Assembly: GCF_004342585.1 (NCBI RefSeq)
Contig: NZ_SLZQ01000009.1
Coordinates: forward strand, 62,001-126,000
Reading direction: 5' to 3'
From: Paucimonas lemoignei
GTDB lineage: Bacteria; Pseudomonadota; Gammaproteobacteria; Burkholderiales; Burkholderiaceae_D
Length of the DNA stretch: 64,000 bases
Shown: piece by piece, positions 47,419-56,435 of the stretch
Numbering within the stretch: position 1 is the first letter of the stretch
Layout of the letters: every line of letters begins with the position of its first letter
Program-made: the position numbers and the translations under genes
The notes under the pieces: generated by a model
The model's input: the letters and a program-made list of their open reading frames with translations, nothing else
Database searches by the model: none
What the model was told of the DNA's origin: nothing

Positions 47419-47900
47419 GCGTTTTTCGTGCCGATCTCGATCTGCGAGGCTTCCATGCCAAGACAAATCGCGCTGAGGCTGTTTTCGGCCGCACGCTGGA
47501 TCGATTTGTCAGCCGCGGGGCCCATGAATTTGCCCGGGAAGAAAAACTGCAGGCGCCGAAGGCATTCTCCGCGATGACACAGTCCATCGCCGTGCAGCAG
47601 AACGGCACAGCTGATTACTCTGTGGTGCCGACAGCGCGTTACGCGGAAGCGGTGGAAAAGGGTGGCAAGCCACACCTGGCCCCCTTGCTGCCGCTCTACC
47701 TGTGGCTGAAGTACACCAAGCGCGTCTCCGACGAAAAGGAACTGCGTGCGCGGACCTACGGCTTGCGCCGATTCATTGCCAAGCATGGCACCAAGGCCAA
47801 TCCCTTTGTTAATCGTACGCGGATCAAGATGCAGGGCAGGGTGGTGCGCCTGGTCCGGGACGGCGTCGCCGCCGCAACCCAGGAGGCATTCGGAAAATGA
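47415..47900 (+). CDS. gp10/gpG-like head-tail joining protein
   Basis: A 161-residue basic protein with YSVVPTARYAEAVEKGGKPH and RTRIKMQGRVVRLV, features of HK97-gp10-like/virion-morphogenesis proteins that cap the neck or tail. Translationally coupled on both sides. Assignment by the AxYAxxVExGG pattern and position. Confidence 0.62.
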   Translation: MSVFRADLDLRGFHAKTNRAEAVFGRTLDRFVSRGAHEFAREEKLQAPKAFSAMTQSIAVQQNGTADYSVVPTARYAEAVEKGGKPHLAPLLPLYLWLKYTKRVSDEKELRARTYGLRRFIAKHGTKANPFVNRTRIKMQGRVVRLVRDGVAAATQEAFGK

Positions 47901-48484
47901 ATCCATTGAGTCCAGAACAGGTCATTCTTACCAGTTTCAAGGATGCGATCGCCGGCGCCTATCCGTCACGCATTGCCACGCGCAGCCTGAAGGATTTCGC
48001 CGAGCGTGATCATACCGAGCTGAAAGCCGGCATCTATACCGTGATCGCTGATGGCCGGCCTGAAGGCGATGTTTATTTCCAGAGCATGAACTTCATCGTG
48101 GTCGGCCAGATCCAGCTGGGCGAAAAGGCGGAGGGCGAGGAAGTTGAGAATGCCGAACTGGAGATGGCGCGCGAGATTACCAATCTGATTCAGCGCAAGT
48201 TCACTGGCCCGGACATGAAAATCACGAAGGTCGACCAGTCGGCGCAGCTGGAAGTGCCTTATGGCTGGATCTCGATGCACATTCGGGTCGGCCCCTACGA
48301 CGCCACAGAGCCACTAACGGCAGACGAAGTATTAGGCAACCTGACCGATTTCCTGACTGTTCGTGCCGACGTCGATATCGCGCCGCACGAAAGCGCAGCC
48401 GAGCATCAGAAATGGGCGCAGGACACGCCTGATTATTCAACCAGTCAACCCGATGCGCAGCTGCGCGTCAATCTCCAGGAGTAA
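47897..48484 (+). CDS. tail terminator-like protein
   Basis: A 195-residue protein with a mixed alpha/beta core and acidic C-terminus (HESAAEHQKWAQDTPDYSTS). It follows the joining protein with a 4-bp overlap and precedes the DUF2635/sheath genes, where tail-completion proteins stand. No strong motif; functional label is inferred. Confidence 0.5.
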   Translation: MNPLSPEQVILTSFKDAIAGAYPSRIATRSLKDFAERDHTELKAGIYTVIADGRPEGDVYFQSMNFIVVGQIQLGEKAEGEEVENAELEMAREITNLIQRKFTGPDMKITKVDQSAQLEVPYGWISMHIRVGPYDATEPLTADEVLGNLTDFLTVRADVDIAPHESAAEHQKWAQDTPDYSTSQPDAQLRVNLQE

Positions 48485-48487
48485 GCA

Positions 48488-48733
48488 ATGGACAAGAAAC
48501 TCGTCAAACCTCGGGAAGGCTTGCAGATCCCGCGCCATGACGGCAATGGCAACCTGCCGGCTGAAGGCATGGTGGTCGGTATGAATTCGTATTACTGGGG
48601 CCTGAAGCATGACGGCGATGTGACGGTCGAGAACGTACCGGTCGAACCTGAACAGCCTGAAGCTGCTGCGCCTGGTGAGCCTAGCCAGCCTGCTGCTACA
48701 GCGTCGGCCGAGCCGAAAAAATCCAAAAAGTAA
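48488..48733 (+). CDS. DUF2635 family protein (Mu gp38-like)
   Basis: An 81-residue protein. LVKPREGLQIPRHDGNGNLP followed by AEG...YYWGLKHDGDV is the DUF2635 pattern, found just upstream of sheath genes in Mu-like phages. The C-terminal half is a Pro/Ala/Glu-rich tail ending KKSKK. Role unknown. Confidence 0.78.
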   Translation: MDKKLVKPREGLQIPRHDGNGNLPAEGMVVGMNSYYWGLKHDGDVTVENVPVEPEQPEAAAPGEPSQPAATASAEPKKSKK

Positions 48734-48777
48734 TCCTGCCTTAAACCGCTCTTACCCATCAACCGAAAGGAACCGCC

Positions 48778-50265
48778 ATGGCCGACAATGTCAGCTTCCG
48801 CGAAGTCCCGGCCGATATTCTCGTACCCGGGCAATATATCGAAATAGACGGCTCACGCGCCGATACCGGCACGCCGCCGATCCCGCGCAAGATTGTGATC
48901 ATTGGCAACAAACTACCTGGCGGCACCGCCATTACCGCGACGCCGACCGAAGAGGCGATCGCCACCGCGGATCGTGCCGTACAGCTGGGTGGCCGTGGTT
49001 CTCTCCTGGCTCAGATGGCTATCGAGGCCTTCAAGGCGCACCCTTACGGAAAGTTCACGCTGATTGCCACAGATGACCTGGGCGACGGCGCAGCAGCCAC
49101 TGGCGCGATCGCCGTCGCCGGTCCGGCAACCGAGTCCGGCACCTTGGCGCTCTACATCGACGCCACCAAGGTATCGGTGGGCGTGACCAAGGCCGATACG
49201 GCAACGACGATCGCGGCGGCTATTGCGGCAAAAATCAACGCCAATCCGGACTTGCCGTTGACTGCGGCTGTGGATGGTTCTGACGCGGCAAAGGTCAATC
49301 TGAGCGCGCGCCACAAGGGCGAATGTGGCAACGATATCGATGTGCGTTACAACTTCTACATGGGTGAAGCGCTGCCTTCCGGCGTTACCCTGACCGTGAC
49401 CAAGATGACGGGCGGAACCGGCAACCCGGATATCGGCCCGCTCCTGGCTGCGATCCGAGGTGATGATCGCATCGTGTTGATTTGCCCTTGGACTGATGCT
49501 TCCAACATGGCCAAGATTGAGGCAGATTTTGCCGAGCGCTTCGGTCCAATGAAACAGCAAGAGTCGCATTGCTTCGTCTCGGTATCAGGCACCTATGCCT
49601 CCCTGAACACTTACGGTGGCTTGCGCAACAGTCCCCATACCACTGTCGTCGTGCGAGAAGGCAGCATGGTGTCGCCATGGCGCATTGCGGCTTCGGTGGC
49701 AGGCCGCTGTGCGCTGCGCGGCAGCGCGGATCCGGCGCGACCGTTCTTCGGCATGACCCTGCCAGGCCTGCCGGCACCGGCAGAGAAGGATCGCTTCGAC
49801 CAGCCGACCCGCAATAACCTGTTGAAGGCCGGTATCTCGACCCTGCGTTATGGACCGGATGGCACGGTGATGATCGAGATGATCGTCTCGACCTACAAGA
49901 CCAACAGCATGGGCGTGCCGACCCGCGCATACTTCAAGATCCAGAGTAAGTGGACAGCGGACTATTTCCGTTATGCCTGGAAGGTGTTGATCGCCACCCG
50001 CTACCCGGATTTCAAGCTGGCCAACGATGACACTGACTTTGCGCCGGGTCAGCCCATTGTCACGGCAAAGACGCTGCGCCTGGAAACCGTCGCCTTGGCC
50101 AAGGACCTGGAATATGCGGGCCTGCTCGAAAACATTGCGGACTTCAAGAACACGTTGATCATGCTGCGCTCGCAGGCCAACCCGAACCAGGTCAATTCAG
50201 TGGCGTCGCCCGACCTGGTCAACCAGTTCGACGTCTTTGCCGCAGCGATCAAGTTTATTAACTGA
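48778..50265 (+). CDS. contractile tail sheath protein (Mu gpL-like)
   Basis: A 495-residue sheath subunit that contracts to drive the tube through the envelope. Features are the N-terminal FREVPADILVPGQYIEI, the central QESHCFVSVSGTYASLN region and the conserved C-terminal domain TLRYGPDGTVMIEMIVSTYK and YPDFKLANDD. AAAGGA precedes the ATG. Length fits Mu gpL (495). A terminator-like hairpin separates it from the tube gene. Confidence 0.92.
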   Translation: MADNVSFREVPADILVPGQYIEIDGSRADTGTPPIPRKIVIIGNKLPGGTAITATPTEEAIATADRAVQLGGRGSLLAQMAIEAFKAHPYGKFTLIATDDLGDGAAATGAIAVAGPATESGTLALYIDATKVSVGVTKADTATTIAAAIAAKINANPDLPLTAAVDGSDAAKVNLSARHKGECGNDIDVRYNFYMGEALPSGVTLTVTKMTGGTGNPDIGPLLAAIRGDDRIVLICPWTDASNMAKIEADFAERFGPMKQQESHCFVSVSGTYASLNTYGGLRNSPHTTVVVREGSMVSPWRIAASVAGRCALRGSADPARPFFGMTLPGLPAPAEKDRFDQPTRNNLLKAGISTLRYGPDGTVMIEMIVSTYKTNSMGVPTRAYFKIQSKWTADYFRYAWKVLIATRYPDFKLANDDTDFAPGQPIVTAKTLRLETVALAKDLEYAGLLENIADFKNTLIMLRSQANPNQVNSVASPDLVNQFDVFAAAIKFIN

Positions 50266-50274
50266 TCCGGATGA

Positions 50275-50302
50275 CCGGCCCGGCATCGTCGGGCTGGCTT
50301 TT
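50275..50302 (+). terminator. attenuator-like hairpin between sheath and tube genes
   Basis: A stem of 10 bp with G-T wobbles (50275-50284 with 50288-50297, ATC loop), followed by CTTTT. Probably partial termination or mRNA protection within the tail operon. Confidence 0.55.
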
Positions 50303-50333
50303 CTAAAACTTACGGACTACTCCAGGAGAAAAT

Positions 50334-50684
50334 ATGTCTACTCTCTTAGCCAGGCTGAAGCTGACTTTCAGCGGTAAGACTTTAGCCACTGAAGAACGCT
50401 CGACCGAAATCGATATCGGCGGCGAAGACAATGAGCCGGTTGTCGACTCGACTGGCAATACCCATAGCCTGGGCAACCTGCAGCCAGGCATGATTCGCTG
50501 CAACCTGCTGGCCACGGAAGGATTCAAGCTGCGCGAGGTGCAAGAAATCCGCAACGGCACGATCATCGCCGAAGGCAACAACGGCAGCAGCTACATCATG
50601 CGCAAGGCCACCTGCGGCACTGCGCGCGTGATCAGTGGCGGCAAGATTGCGGCCACCTTCTTTGGCGACGTCGAGGAGATGTAA
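50334..50684 (+). CDS. tail tube protein (Mu gpM-like)
   Basis: A 116-residue protein of the Mu tail-tube family: IDIGGEDNEPVVDSTGNTHS, LREVQEIRNGTIIAEGNNGS and the terminal GKIAATFFGDVEEM. It polymerises inside the sheath. AGGAG lies upstream. Family length about 118. Confidence 0.88.
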   Translation: MSTLLARLKLTFSGKTLATEERSTEIDIGGEDNEPVVDSTGNTHSLGNLQPGMIRCNLLATEGFKLREVQEIRNGTIIAEGNNGSSYIMRKATCGTARVISGGKIAATFFGDVEEM

Positions 50685-50686
50685 GC

Positions 50687-51001
50687 ATGCCGAACTTCGT
50701 CGGAAAATTTAAAAAGGGCATGAAGATCGGCAAGGAAGTCCACATGGACTACGAGCTGCGCGAAATGACGACCGAAGACATGCTGGAAGCGGAGGTGGAA
50801 GCCCCGCTCTCGACGCCGATGAACTACAAGGCGGCGGTCGCCGCCCGACAGCTCGTGCGCGTTGGCAGTTACGAGGGGCCTTTTACTACAGGAATGGTGC
50901 GCAAGCTGCACCCAGTCGACTTCAATGAGCTAACGATGGTCGGTCTGGACGAGGTGGCCAAGCTGGGGGAAGACTCGTCGCCGAGCGTGGAGACCGATTA
51001 A
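50687..51001 (+). CDS. tail assembly chaperone, Mu gp41-like
   Basis: A 104-residue protein (LREMTTEDMLEAEVEA, RQLVRVGSYEGPFTTGMVRK) of the gp41-type chaperone that coats the tape measure during tail assembly. GAGGAG precedes the ATG. A G5 run (50965-50969) in codons GGG GAA near its end permits slippage into the next frame, giving the longer product described at 50968-51120. Confidence 0.8.
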   Translation: MPNFVGKFKKGMKIGKEVHMDYELREMTTEDMLEAEVEAPLSTPMNYKAAVAARQLVRVGSYEGPFTTGMVRKLHPVDFNELTMVGLDEVAKLGEDSSPSVETD

Positions 51002-51120
51002 AGGCGGTACTGCTGCTCGGCGTGCGGACCGGCTGGAGCGAGCGCGAGATCCTGGGGTTGCCGCGCTCGCGGTTCAATTTTTACCTCGATGAATTACTGA
51101 AAGAGCCCGAGGATGAGTAA
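50968..51120 (+). CDS. gp42-like extension made by -1 frameshift
   Basis: The -1 frame is open from before the G5 run to the stop at 51118-51120 and encodes VLLLGVRTGWSEREILGLPR and FNFYLDELLKE. It has no start codon or ribosome site of its own. This is the gp42-type extension expected after gp41; a -1 slip at GGG (50966-50968) would make a fusion of about 144 residues. Frameshifted chaperones precede tape-measure genes throughout tailed phages. Its last 8 bp overlap the tape-measure start. Confidence 0.7.
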   Translation, partial: GRLVAERGDRLKAVLLLGVRTGWSEREILGLPRSRFNFYLDELLKEPEDE

Positions 51121-53227
51121 CGATATCACCGTCCGGATCCGCGCCGACTACGGCGACGCCTTGAAAGCTGTGCAGGCTTTCACCGGCGCCGCCGGCAAAT
51201 CCATGGGCGAGCTGCCCAAAGCCGTCAAGCAGTCGGGTGACGCGGTCGTCCGGCTGACCTACCAGCTCGGCGGCACCAAGAACAACCTGTCCGAGCTTCC
51301 GCCGCTGGTGCGGCAGCTGTCTACCTCGGTCGATACCCTTTCTACGAGAATCGATCAGCTGGGCCGTGTTGACGGCCCTGACAGACTGAAACGCCGGCTG
51401 CGCGACTCCAACGAAGAAGCCAGCCGGCTATCCCAGACCATGGATAAGCTGGTTAAGGGCGGCAAGGCGCTGGGTGCTGCCTTTGCCGGCTTCCAGGCTG
51501 GGAAAATGGTGTTCCAGCAGCCGATGGAGCGCATGCTGGACTATGACCAGCGCCTGGCACAGCTGGCCAATACGGCAATGGCCGACAAGTCCGTACAGGA
51601 GCGCCGCGCCGCCATTCCAGGGCTAAATTCGATCATCATGGGAGCCACCCGCTTCGGCGGCGGCACGCGAGACGAGGCGCTAACGGCTTACCAAAACATC
51701 CTTGCTTCTGGCACCGTCAAGGATGCGGAAGCCAAAGCTATGCTGCCGACTGTAATGCATGGCGCCACGGCGTCCGGTGCCTTGCCCAAGGAAATAAGCG
51801 ACATCGGCATCCGGGCGATGCAGAACTTCGGCTTCAAGGCCCAGGATCTGCCTACCGTGATCGACATGGCGATCAAGTCGGGCAACATGGGCGGCTTCGA
51901 GCTCAAGGACATGGCCAAGATGCTGCCGGCACAGATGGCGGCGGCATCCACCCTCGGCATGAAGGGCGAGAAAGGCCTGGCACTGCTGCTGGCAGCGAAT
52001 CAGGCGTCCGCAACAACTGCAGGAAACATGAGCGAGGCAGGCAACAATGTCTTGAACCTGCTTAACAAGATCAATTCGAGCGACACGCAGCAGGACTTCA
52101 AGAAGTTAGGCATCGATCTCACCGGCAGCCTGCAGGCCGCTACGGCCAAGGGGGTCGATCCGATCACGGCATTCGCCGGCCTGGTCAACCGGGTGATGAG
52201 TAAGGACAAGAACTACGTCGCCCTGGAAAAACGCCGGCAAAGCGCCACCTCCAGCGAAGATCAACAGTCAATCATCGAGCAGCAGCTGCAGCTGGCCCAG
52301 GGCACCGCGATCGGGAAAGTGCTGCAAGATCAGCAGGCAAGGCTGGCCTACATCGGCGTGATGAGTCAGCAGAAGAATTTCAATACTCAGGTGGCGGCAA
52401 CGATGAACGGTGGCGCTTCCGGCACCACGGCAGGCAACTTCGCCGTGATGTCAGCCACGGCTGGGTTCAATCGCCAGCAATCCATCAACGAGCAGATGAA
52501 TTCGCAGCATCAGGCGTTGCAGAAGCTAGTCCCGGCATTGAACTCCTATTGGGAACATACGGCCAAGCTTAACCGGGAATACCCCGTGCTTGGCCAGGCG
52601 ATTGAAGGCGGCAAGGTTGGGATTGCGACCCTTGGCGCCGGCGCTGGTGCCGCGTCAATTGTGATGACCTTGCTGACTAAGAATGCAGCTGCGGCATCGA
52701 CCGCCCTGGGCGGTGTGGCGGCCGCTGGCGGAGCTGCCGATATCGGGGGTAAGAATATCGGCCGGGCTGCCAAATACGGTAGATGGATGGGCGCGGCCGG
52801 GACTGTTGCTGGTAGCTTAGCGCCGGTCGCCGTGCCTGCCGTCGCCGCATTAGGCTTCCACCAATGGCAACAATCTGACGCTGGCCAGCAATCGCGCGCC
52901 CGTGGTTTAAGCCTGGAAAACGAGGCGCTGCAGCGCCGGATCAATATGGCTAAGGCCAATGGCGACACCGATCTGCAGACGAAGCTGGAGAGACAGCTTG
53001 CCAGGCAACAGGCTACCGTCGACAGTATTCGCGGCCCGGCAGCGAAGGCCGATCCGAGTGCGGAAAAGGTGTCGCAGGCAATTCAGCAGTCGGTGAAATT
53101 CAACCCGATCGAAGCCAAGCTACAGCTGCAGGTCGCCTTTGATTCGTTCGGCCAGCCGATAGTCTCGCAGACTAAACTGACAAGCCAGAACATGCGGCTG
53201 GATACCGGTCCGACGCTGACGCACTGA
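51113..53227 (+). CDS. tail tape measure protein
   Basis: A 704-residue protein that sets tail length. It has an N-terminal coiled-coil region (VSTRIDQLGRVDG-like helices, residues 40-130), a TP901-type core (YDQRLAQLANTAMADKSVQE, about 145-340) and hydrophobic segments at about 500-525 and 560-585 that can insert in the host membrane. A Gln/Ala-rich helical C-terminus follows. At about 0.15 nm per residue the tail would be near 100 nm, an estimate from the general rule. Confidence 0.9.
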   Translation: MSNDITVRIRADYGDALKAVQAFTGAAGKSMGELPKAVKQSGDAVVRLTYQLGGTKNNLSELPPLVRQLSTSVDTLSTRIDQLGRVDGPDRLKRRLRDSNEEASRLSQTMDKLVKGGKALGAAFAGFQAGKMVFQQPMERMLDYDQRLAQLANTAMADKSVQERRAAIPGLNSIIMGATRFGGGTRDEALTAYQNILASGTVKDAEAKAMLPTVMHGATASGALPKEISDIGIRAMQNFGFKAQDLPTVIDMAIKSGNMGGFELKDMAKMLPAQMAAASTLGMKGEKGLALLLAANQASATTAGNMSEAGNNVLNLLNKINSSDTQQDFKKLGIDLTGSLQAATAKGVDPITAFAGLVNRVMSKDKNYVALEKRRQSATSSEDQQSIIEQQLQLAQGTAIGKVLQDQQARLAYIGVMSQQKNFNTQVAATMNGGASGTTAGNFAVMSATAGFNRQQSINEQMNSQHQALQKLVPALNSYWEHTAKLNREYPVLGQAIEGGKVGIATLGAGAGAASIVMTLLTKNAAAASTALGGVAAAGGAADIGGKNIGRAAKYGRWMGAAGTVAGSLAPVAVPAVAALGFHQWQQSDAGQQSRARGLSLENEALQRRINMAKANGDTDLQTKLERQLARQQATVDSIRGPAAKADPSAEKVSQAIQQSVKFNPIEAKLQLQVAFDSFGQPIVSQTKLTSQNMRLDTGPTLTH

Positions 53228-53293
53228 TTGGGGCTTCGTACGGTTGCACATCCCTTATCATATGTTCCTTTTGATAATTTCCTTGGGGGGAGA

Positions 53294-53929
53294 GTGGAAG
53301 AATTTGTTAAGTTTTTGCAGGCGTGGAAAGAGCTGGTAGGCGCGGTCATTGGCGTATTCGGCTCGCTATGGGTTGCTGTGATCGTTGCAGCAAGTGCGCG
53401 GCGCGCAGAGGAACGAGGCGCAGCGGTGATGCTTGTTGCTGATCTGTTTGGCGTTTGCAGCTCTGTTGATACGATCAAACAAATGGCGCGAGAAAAGGGC
53501 GTGAAAGTAGAAGATCTCAACTATTTTATGGTTGAAAAACTGACCCATATAAGGCCCGTGCTTTCCCCCTTGTTCGACTCGTCGTTCCTGAGAGTTGTGA
53601 ATTGCGACAAATCGCTGGGATCATACCTCTCACTTTTCCAAGGACTCATGCGCAGTGTTGAGCCGGTCTATCTACGTTTGGCTGACGATCTCTACCTGAT
53701 CGCGAAAGGTCAGAAGCCAGATCGCGGTATCGAGCTAATAAATGCCGACGTCGCAACAGTCTGCAATGCTTATATCAAAGCCGCAGACTATGCCGAATTC
53801 GCAATTTATTTTCTCGAGAGGGCTGTCATTTCACGATCTCCAAAGTTGTACAAACTGCGCCGCCGCATCTTCAGAAACGAAAAAGAAAAGAAGGCTGAGC
53901 ACGTGTTGAAGAATCTTTACGGCTTCTGA
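53294..53929 (+). CDS. membrane-anchored moron gene, unknown function
   Basis: A 211-residue protein inserted between the tape-measure gene and gpN, a position that normally has no extra gene or only gp43. GTG 53294 follows a GGGGGGAGA stretch; the frame is open from TTG 53228. One N-terminal transmembrane helix (LVGAVIGVFGSLWVAVIVAA) is followed by a cytoplasmic helical domain and a basic end (LRRRIFRNEKEKKAEH). Lower GC and different codon use than its neighbours suggest recent acquisition. Candidate superinfection-exclusion or anti-phage gene; no domain identified. Confidence 0.7.
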   Translation: MEEFVKFLQAWKELVGAVIGVFGSLWVAVIVAASARRAEERGAAVMLVADLFGVCSSVDTIKQMAREKGVKVEDLNYFMVEKLTHIRPVLSPLFDSSFLRVVNCDKSLGSYLSLFQGLMRSVEPVYLRLADDLYLIAKGQKPDRGIELINADVATVCNAYIKAADYAEFAIYFLERAVISRSPKLYKLRRRIFRNEKEKKAEHVLKNLYGF

Positions 53930-53938
53930 CCTAACAAC

Positions 53939-53975
53939 CTCCCCCCTCTTGTTGTATTGACGAAAGGGTGAAACT
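53939..53975 (+). promoter_or_regulatory. putative phage late promoter element, copy 3
   Basis: CTCCCCCCTCTT, then TGTATTGACG, seven bases and GAAACT, with the same spacing as the copies at 37309 and 43470. It lies between the moron gene and gpN, near the place of the Mu late promoter PP. Confidence 0.7.
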
Positions 53976-54010
53976 CGGCGGCACTGATACCTGCGTGCCG
54001 AGTCGATCCC

Positions 54011-55273
54011 TTGAGCTTCCGAGACAAATTACAGCCTGCCTCATTCCGCGGGGTGCCTTTCGAGGCACCCGCCGCAGAGACGGTCGTCGGCCGGCGCGTG
54101 GTGGTCCATGAGTTTCCGCACAAGGATCAACCCTACGCAGAGGACATGGGCGGCAAGGCCGATGAGTTCGTAGTGGATGGCTTCATCATCGGGGAAAATT
54201 ATCTCGATGGTAAGGAAGCGCTGATTAAAGCGCTGAAGAAGCCGGGGCCCGGCACCTTGGTGCACCCGACCCACGGCGAGCGGCAAGTCGTGCTGGTGAA
54301 TCCGTCAAGGCTGCGCGAGCAATTCATTGAGCGCCGCGGCATGGTGTCGTTCTCGCTGACTTTTGTTGAAGATGGCGACAAGGCGCAGCCGCAAGTCCTT
54401 ATCGACACCCAGCAGGTGGTCGAAGATGCGGCCGATGCCAGTTATGGTCCCCTGGAGGATGTCTTCGTCGGCGATTTCAGCGTGGACGGGTTGCCAGGCT
54501 GGTCAATCGACGCGATCGCCACTGAAGTCGGCCAGATCAATGATGTGATTTCTTCAGTGCGGGACAGCCTGCGGCTCGACATGACCAGCCTGTCCTCACT
54601 GGCTCGTGCCGGCAACATTTTTAAATCCAATATCGTCGGGCTGCTGGCCACGCCGAGCGCGCTGGCCGGAGAACTGACGAGCCTGGTTCGCGGGATCGTC
54701 GGCCTGTTCGATTTCTCCGCGGCGCAGAACCAGCTTTTCGGCGCGCGTCACCAGGTCAAGCAACCGATGAACGTGCTGCTACCGCTGCGGCAATATGGCC
54801 AAACGGGCACCGCGTATGCCCGCCCCAGTGTGCCCGCCAATACCCCATTGCGCCGGCAGCAGGCCACCAGCACCGCCGCCCTGTATTCTCTGATTGCCCG
54901 TGCCGCCGTTGTCGAGGCGGTGCGCTCCTCTGTGTATATCCCGTTTGACAACATCGAAGCGTCGGTGGCCGTGCGCGACCAGCTTTATGACGCCATGGAA
55001 GATGTGATGCTTGATGCGCCCGATGCGGTGTATGAAGTGCTGCATGCGCTACGCAGTGCCATGGTGCGCGACATCACCGCGCGCGGCGCGGATCTGGCGC
55101 AGGTTTCCAGCGTGACCCTGCCAGCATCGATGCCGGCCCAGGCGCTTTCCTATCGGCTGTATGGTAGTGGTAACTACGCGGACGAGATCATTGCGCGTAA
55201 CCAGGCGGCGGCGACGATCATGCATCCGCTGTTTGTGCCAGGCGGTACCGCGCTGGGAGTGCGCCGTGTCTGA
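54011..55273 (+). CDS. DNA circularisation / baseplate protein (Mu gpN-like)
   Basis: A 420-residue protein starting at TTG 54011 with FRDKLQPASFRGVPFEAPA, then GRRVVVHEFPHKDQPYAEDM and HPTHGERQVVL, the N-terminal signature of the Mu gpN family. The start is fixed by family alignment because no good ribosome site is visible. It acts in tail/baseplate assembly and protects injected DNA ends in Mu. Its end overlaps the next gene by 8 bp. Confidence 0.88.
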   Translation: MSFRDKLQPASFRGVPFEAPAAETVVGRRVVVHEFPHKDQPYAEDMGGKADEFVVDGFIIGENYLDGKEALIKALKKPGPGTLVHPTHGERQVVLVNPSRLREQFIERRGMVSFSLTFVEDGDKAQPQVLIDTQQVVEDAADASYGPLEDVFVGDFSVDGLPGWSIDAIATEVGQINDVISSVRDSLRLDMTSLSSLARAGNIFKSNIVGLLATPSALAGELTSLVRGIVGLFDFSAAQNQLFGARHQVKQPMNVLLPLRQYGQTGTAYARPSVPANTPLRRQQATSTAALYSLIARAAVVEAVRSSVYIPFDNIEASVAVRDQLYDAMEDVMLDAPDAVYEVLHALRSAMVRDITARGADLAQVSSVTLPASMPAQALSYRLYGSGNYADEIIARNQAAATIMHPLFVPGGTALGVRRV

Positions 55274-56435
55274 GCCCATTGTCCAGCTAAAGGTCGGCAG
55301 CAACGTATTCGGCGGGTGGAAAACCATGCGTGCCGAGGTTGGCATCGAGCAATGCGCCGGCGCCTTCGAGCTTGGCGTGACCGACCGTTGGGCCGGGCAG
55401 GCCACGCCCCTGCAGGTCAGGGCGGGAGAGGCTTGCACGCTGATGCTGGCGGAGCAAACGGTGATTACCGGATTTATCGACGTGCCGAAACCGCGCTACG
55501 ACAGCAAGTCGCATGGCATTTCAGTGTCCGGGCGTGACAAGACCATGGACCTGATTGATTGCTCGGCGATCTATAAGTCCGGGCAGTGGAAAAACGTCAC
55601 GCTGGACCGCATCGCTCGCGATATCTGCAAGCCCTTCGGCATCGAGGTCGTGGCCCATGGCGATACGGGCGAAATATTCGACAGCTTCAACATCGAGGAA
55701 GGCGAGCGAGCCTTCGAGACGATCGACCGCGCTGCGCGCATGCGCAGCGTGCTGGTGACGACCGACGGCACCGGGAAACTGATTCTGACGCGCGCATCGA
55801 CTCAGAAGGCTGGCACGAGCCTGGTAGAAGGCGAAAACATTCTTTTTGCTGAGCTGGAAAATTCCTGGAAAGAGCGCTACAGCCAGATCACCATCAAGGG
55901 GCAGGGCAAGGGCAATCTCACAGAGTTTGGCGAGAAAGTCGCGCACGGCAGCGCCACGGTCCAGGATGACGCGATCACGCGTTACCGGCCGTTGATCGTG
56001 ATCGCCGAGCAGCACGGCAAGGGGCCAAGCTTTAAGCAGCGCGCCGAATGGGAACGCAATGTGCGGCGCGGCCGCGGGATCCGGGCAACGATCGTCGTAC
56101 AAGGTTGGACGATGAACGACGGCAAACTGTGGCGGCCGAACCTCCTGGTGCCTGTCAAATCGCCTTATCTATACATTGACCAGCAGCTGCTGATCGCGAA
56201 ATGTATTTACTCCAAGGACGATAGCAGCGGCACATTGACCACCTTACAGCTTGTTCACCCATCCGCGTTCGACGTGCTCCAAGGCGTGCGCGGTACCCCG
56301 CTGAATCGCCGGATCCGCGGCACGAATGGCCTGGAAGACAACCGCAAGCACGCCAAGGAACGCGCCAAGGGCAACAAGTCGGCCGGCGCGATCATCGATC
56401 TGTCGACCGGCAATGCCGAAGGAGGCGACCAATGA
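55266..56435 (+). CDS. baseplate hub protein (Mu gp44/gpP-like)
   Basis: A 389-residue protein starting at GTG 55266 (VSEPIVQLKVGSNVFGGWKT), overlapping gpN. ISVSGRDKTMDLIDCSAIYK and EGERAFETIDRAARMRSVLV fit the gp44/gp27-like hub fold. The C-terminus is basic (RKHAKERAKGNKSAG). It forms the trimeric hub above the spike encoded next. Confidence 0.85.
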   Translation: MSEPIVQLKVGSNVFGGWKTMRAEVGIEQCAGAFELGVTDRWAGQATPLQVRAGEACTLMLAEQTVITGFIDVPKPRYDSKSHGISVSGRDKTMDLIDCSAIYKSGQWKNVTLDRIARDICKPFGIEVVAHGDTGEIFDSFNIEEGERAFETIDRAARMRSVLVTTDGTGKLILTRASTQKAGTSLVEGENILFAELENSWKERYSQITIKGQGKGNLTEFGEKVAHGSATVQDDAITRYRPLIVIAEQHGKGPSFKQRAEWERNVRRGRGIRATIVVQGWTMNDGKLWRPNLLVPVKSPYLYIDQQLLIAKCIYSKDDSSGTLTTLQLVHPSAFDVLQGVRGTPLNRRIRGTNGLEDNRKHAKERAKGNKSAGAIIDLSTGNAEGGDQ

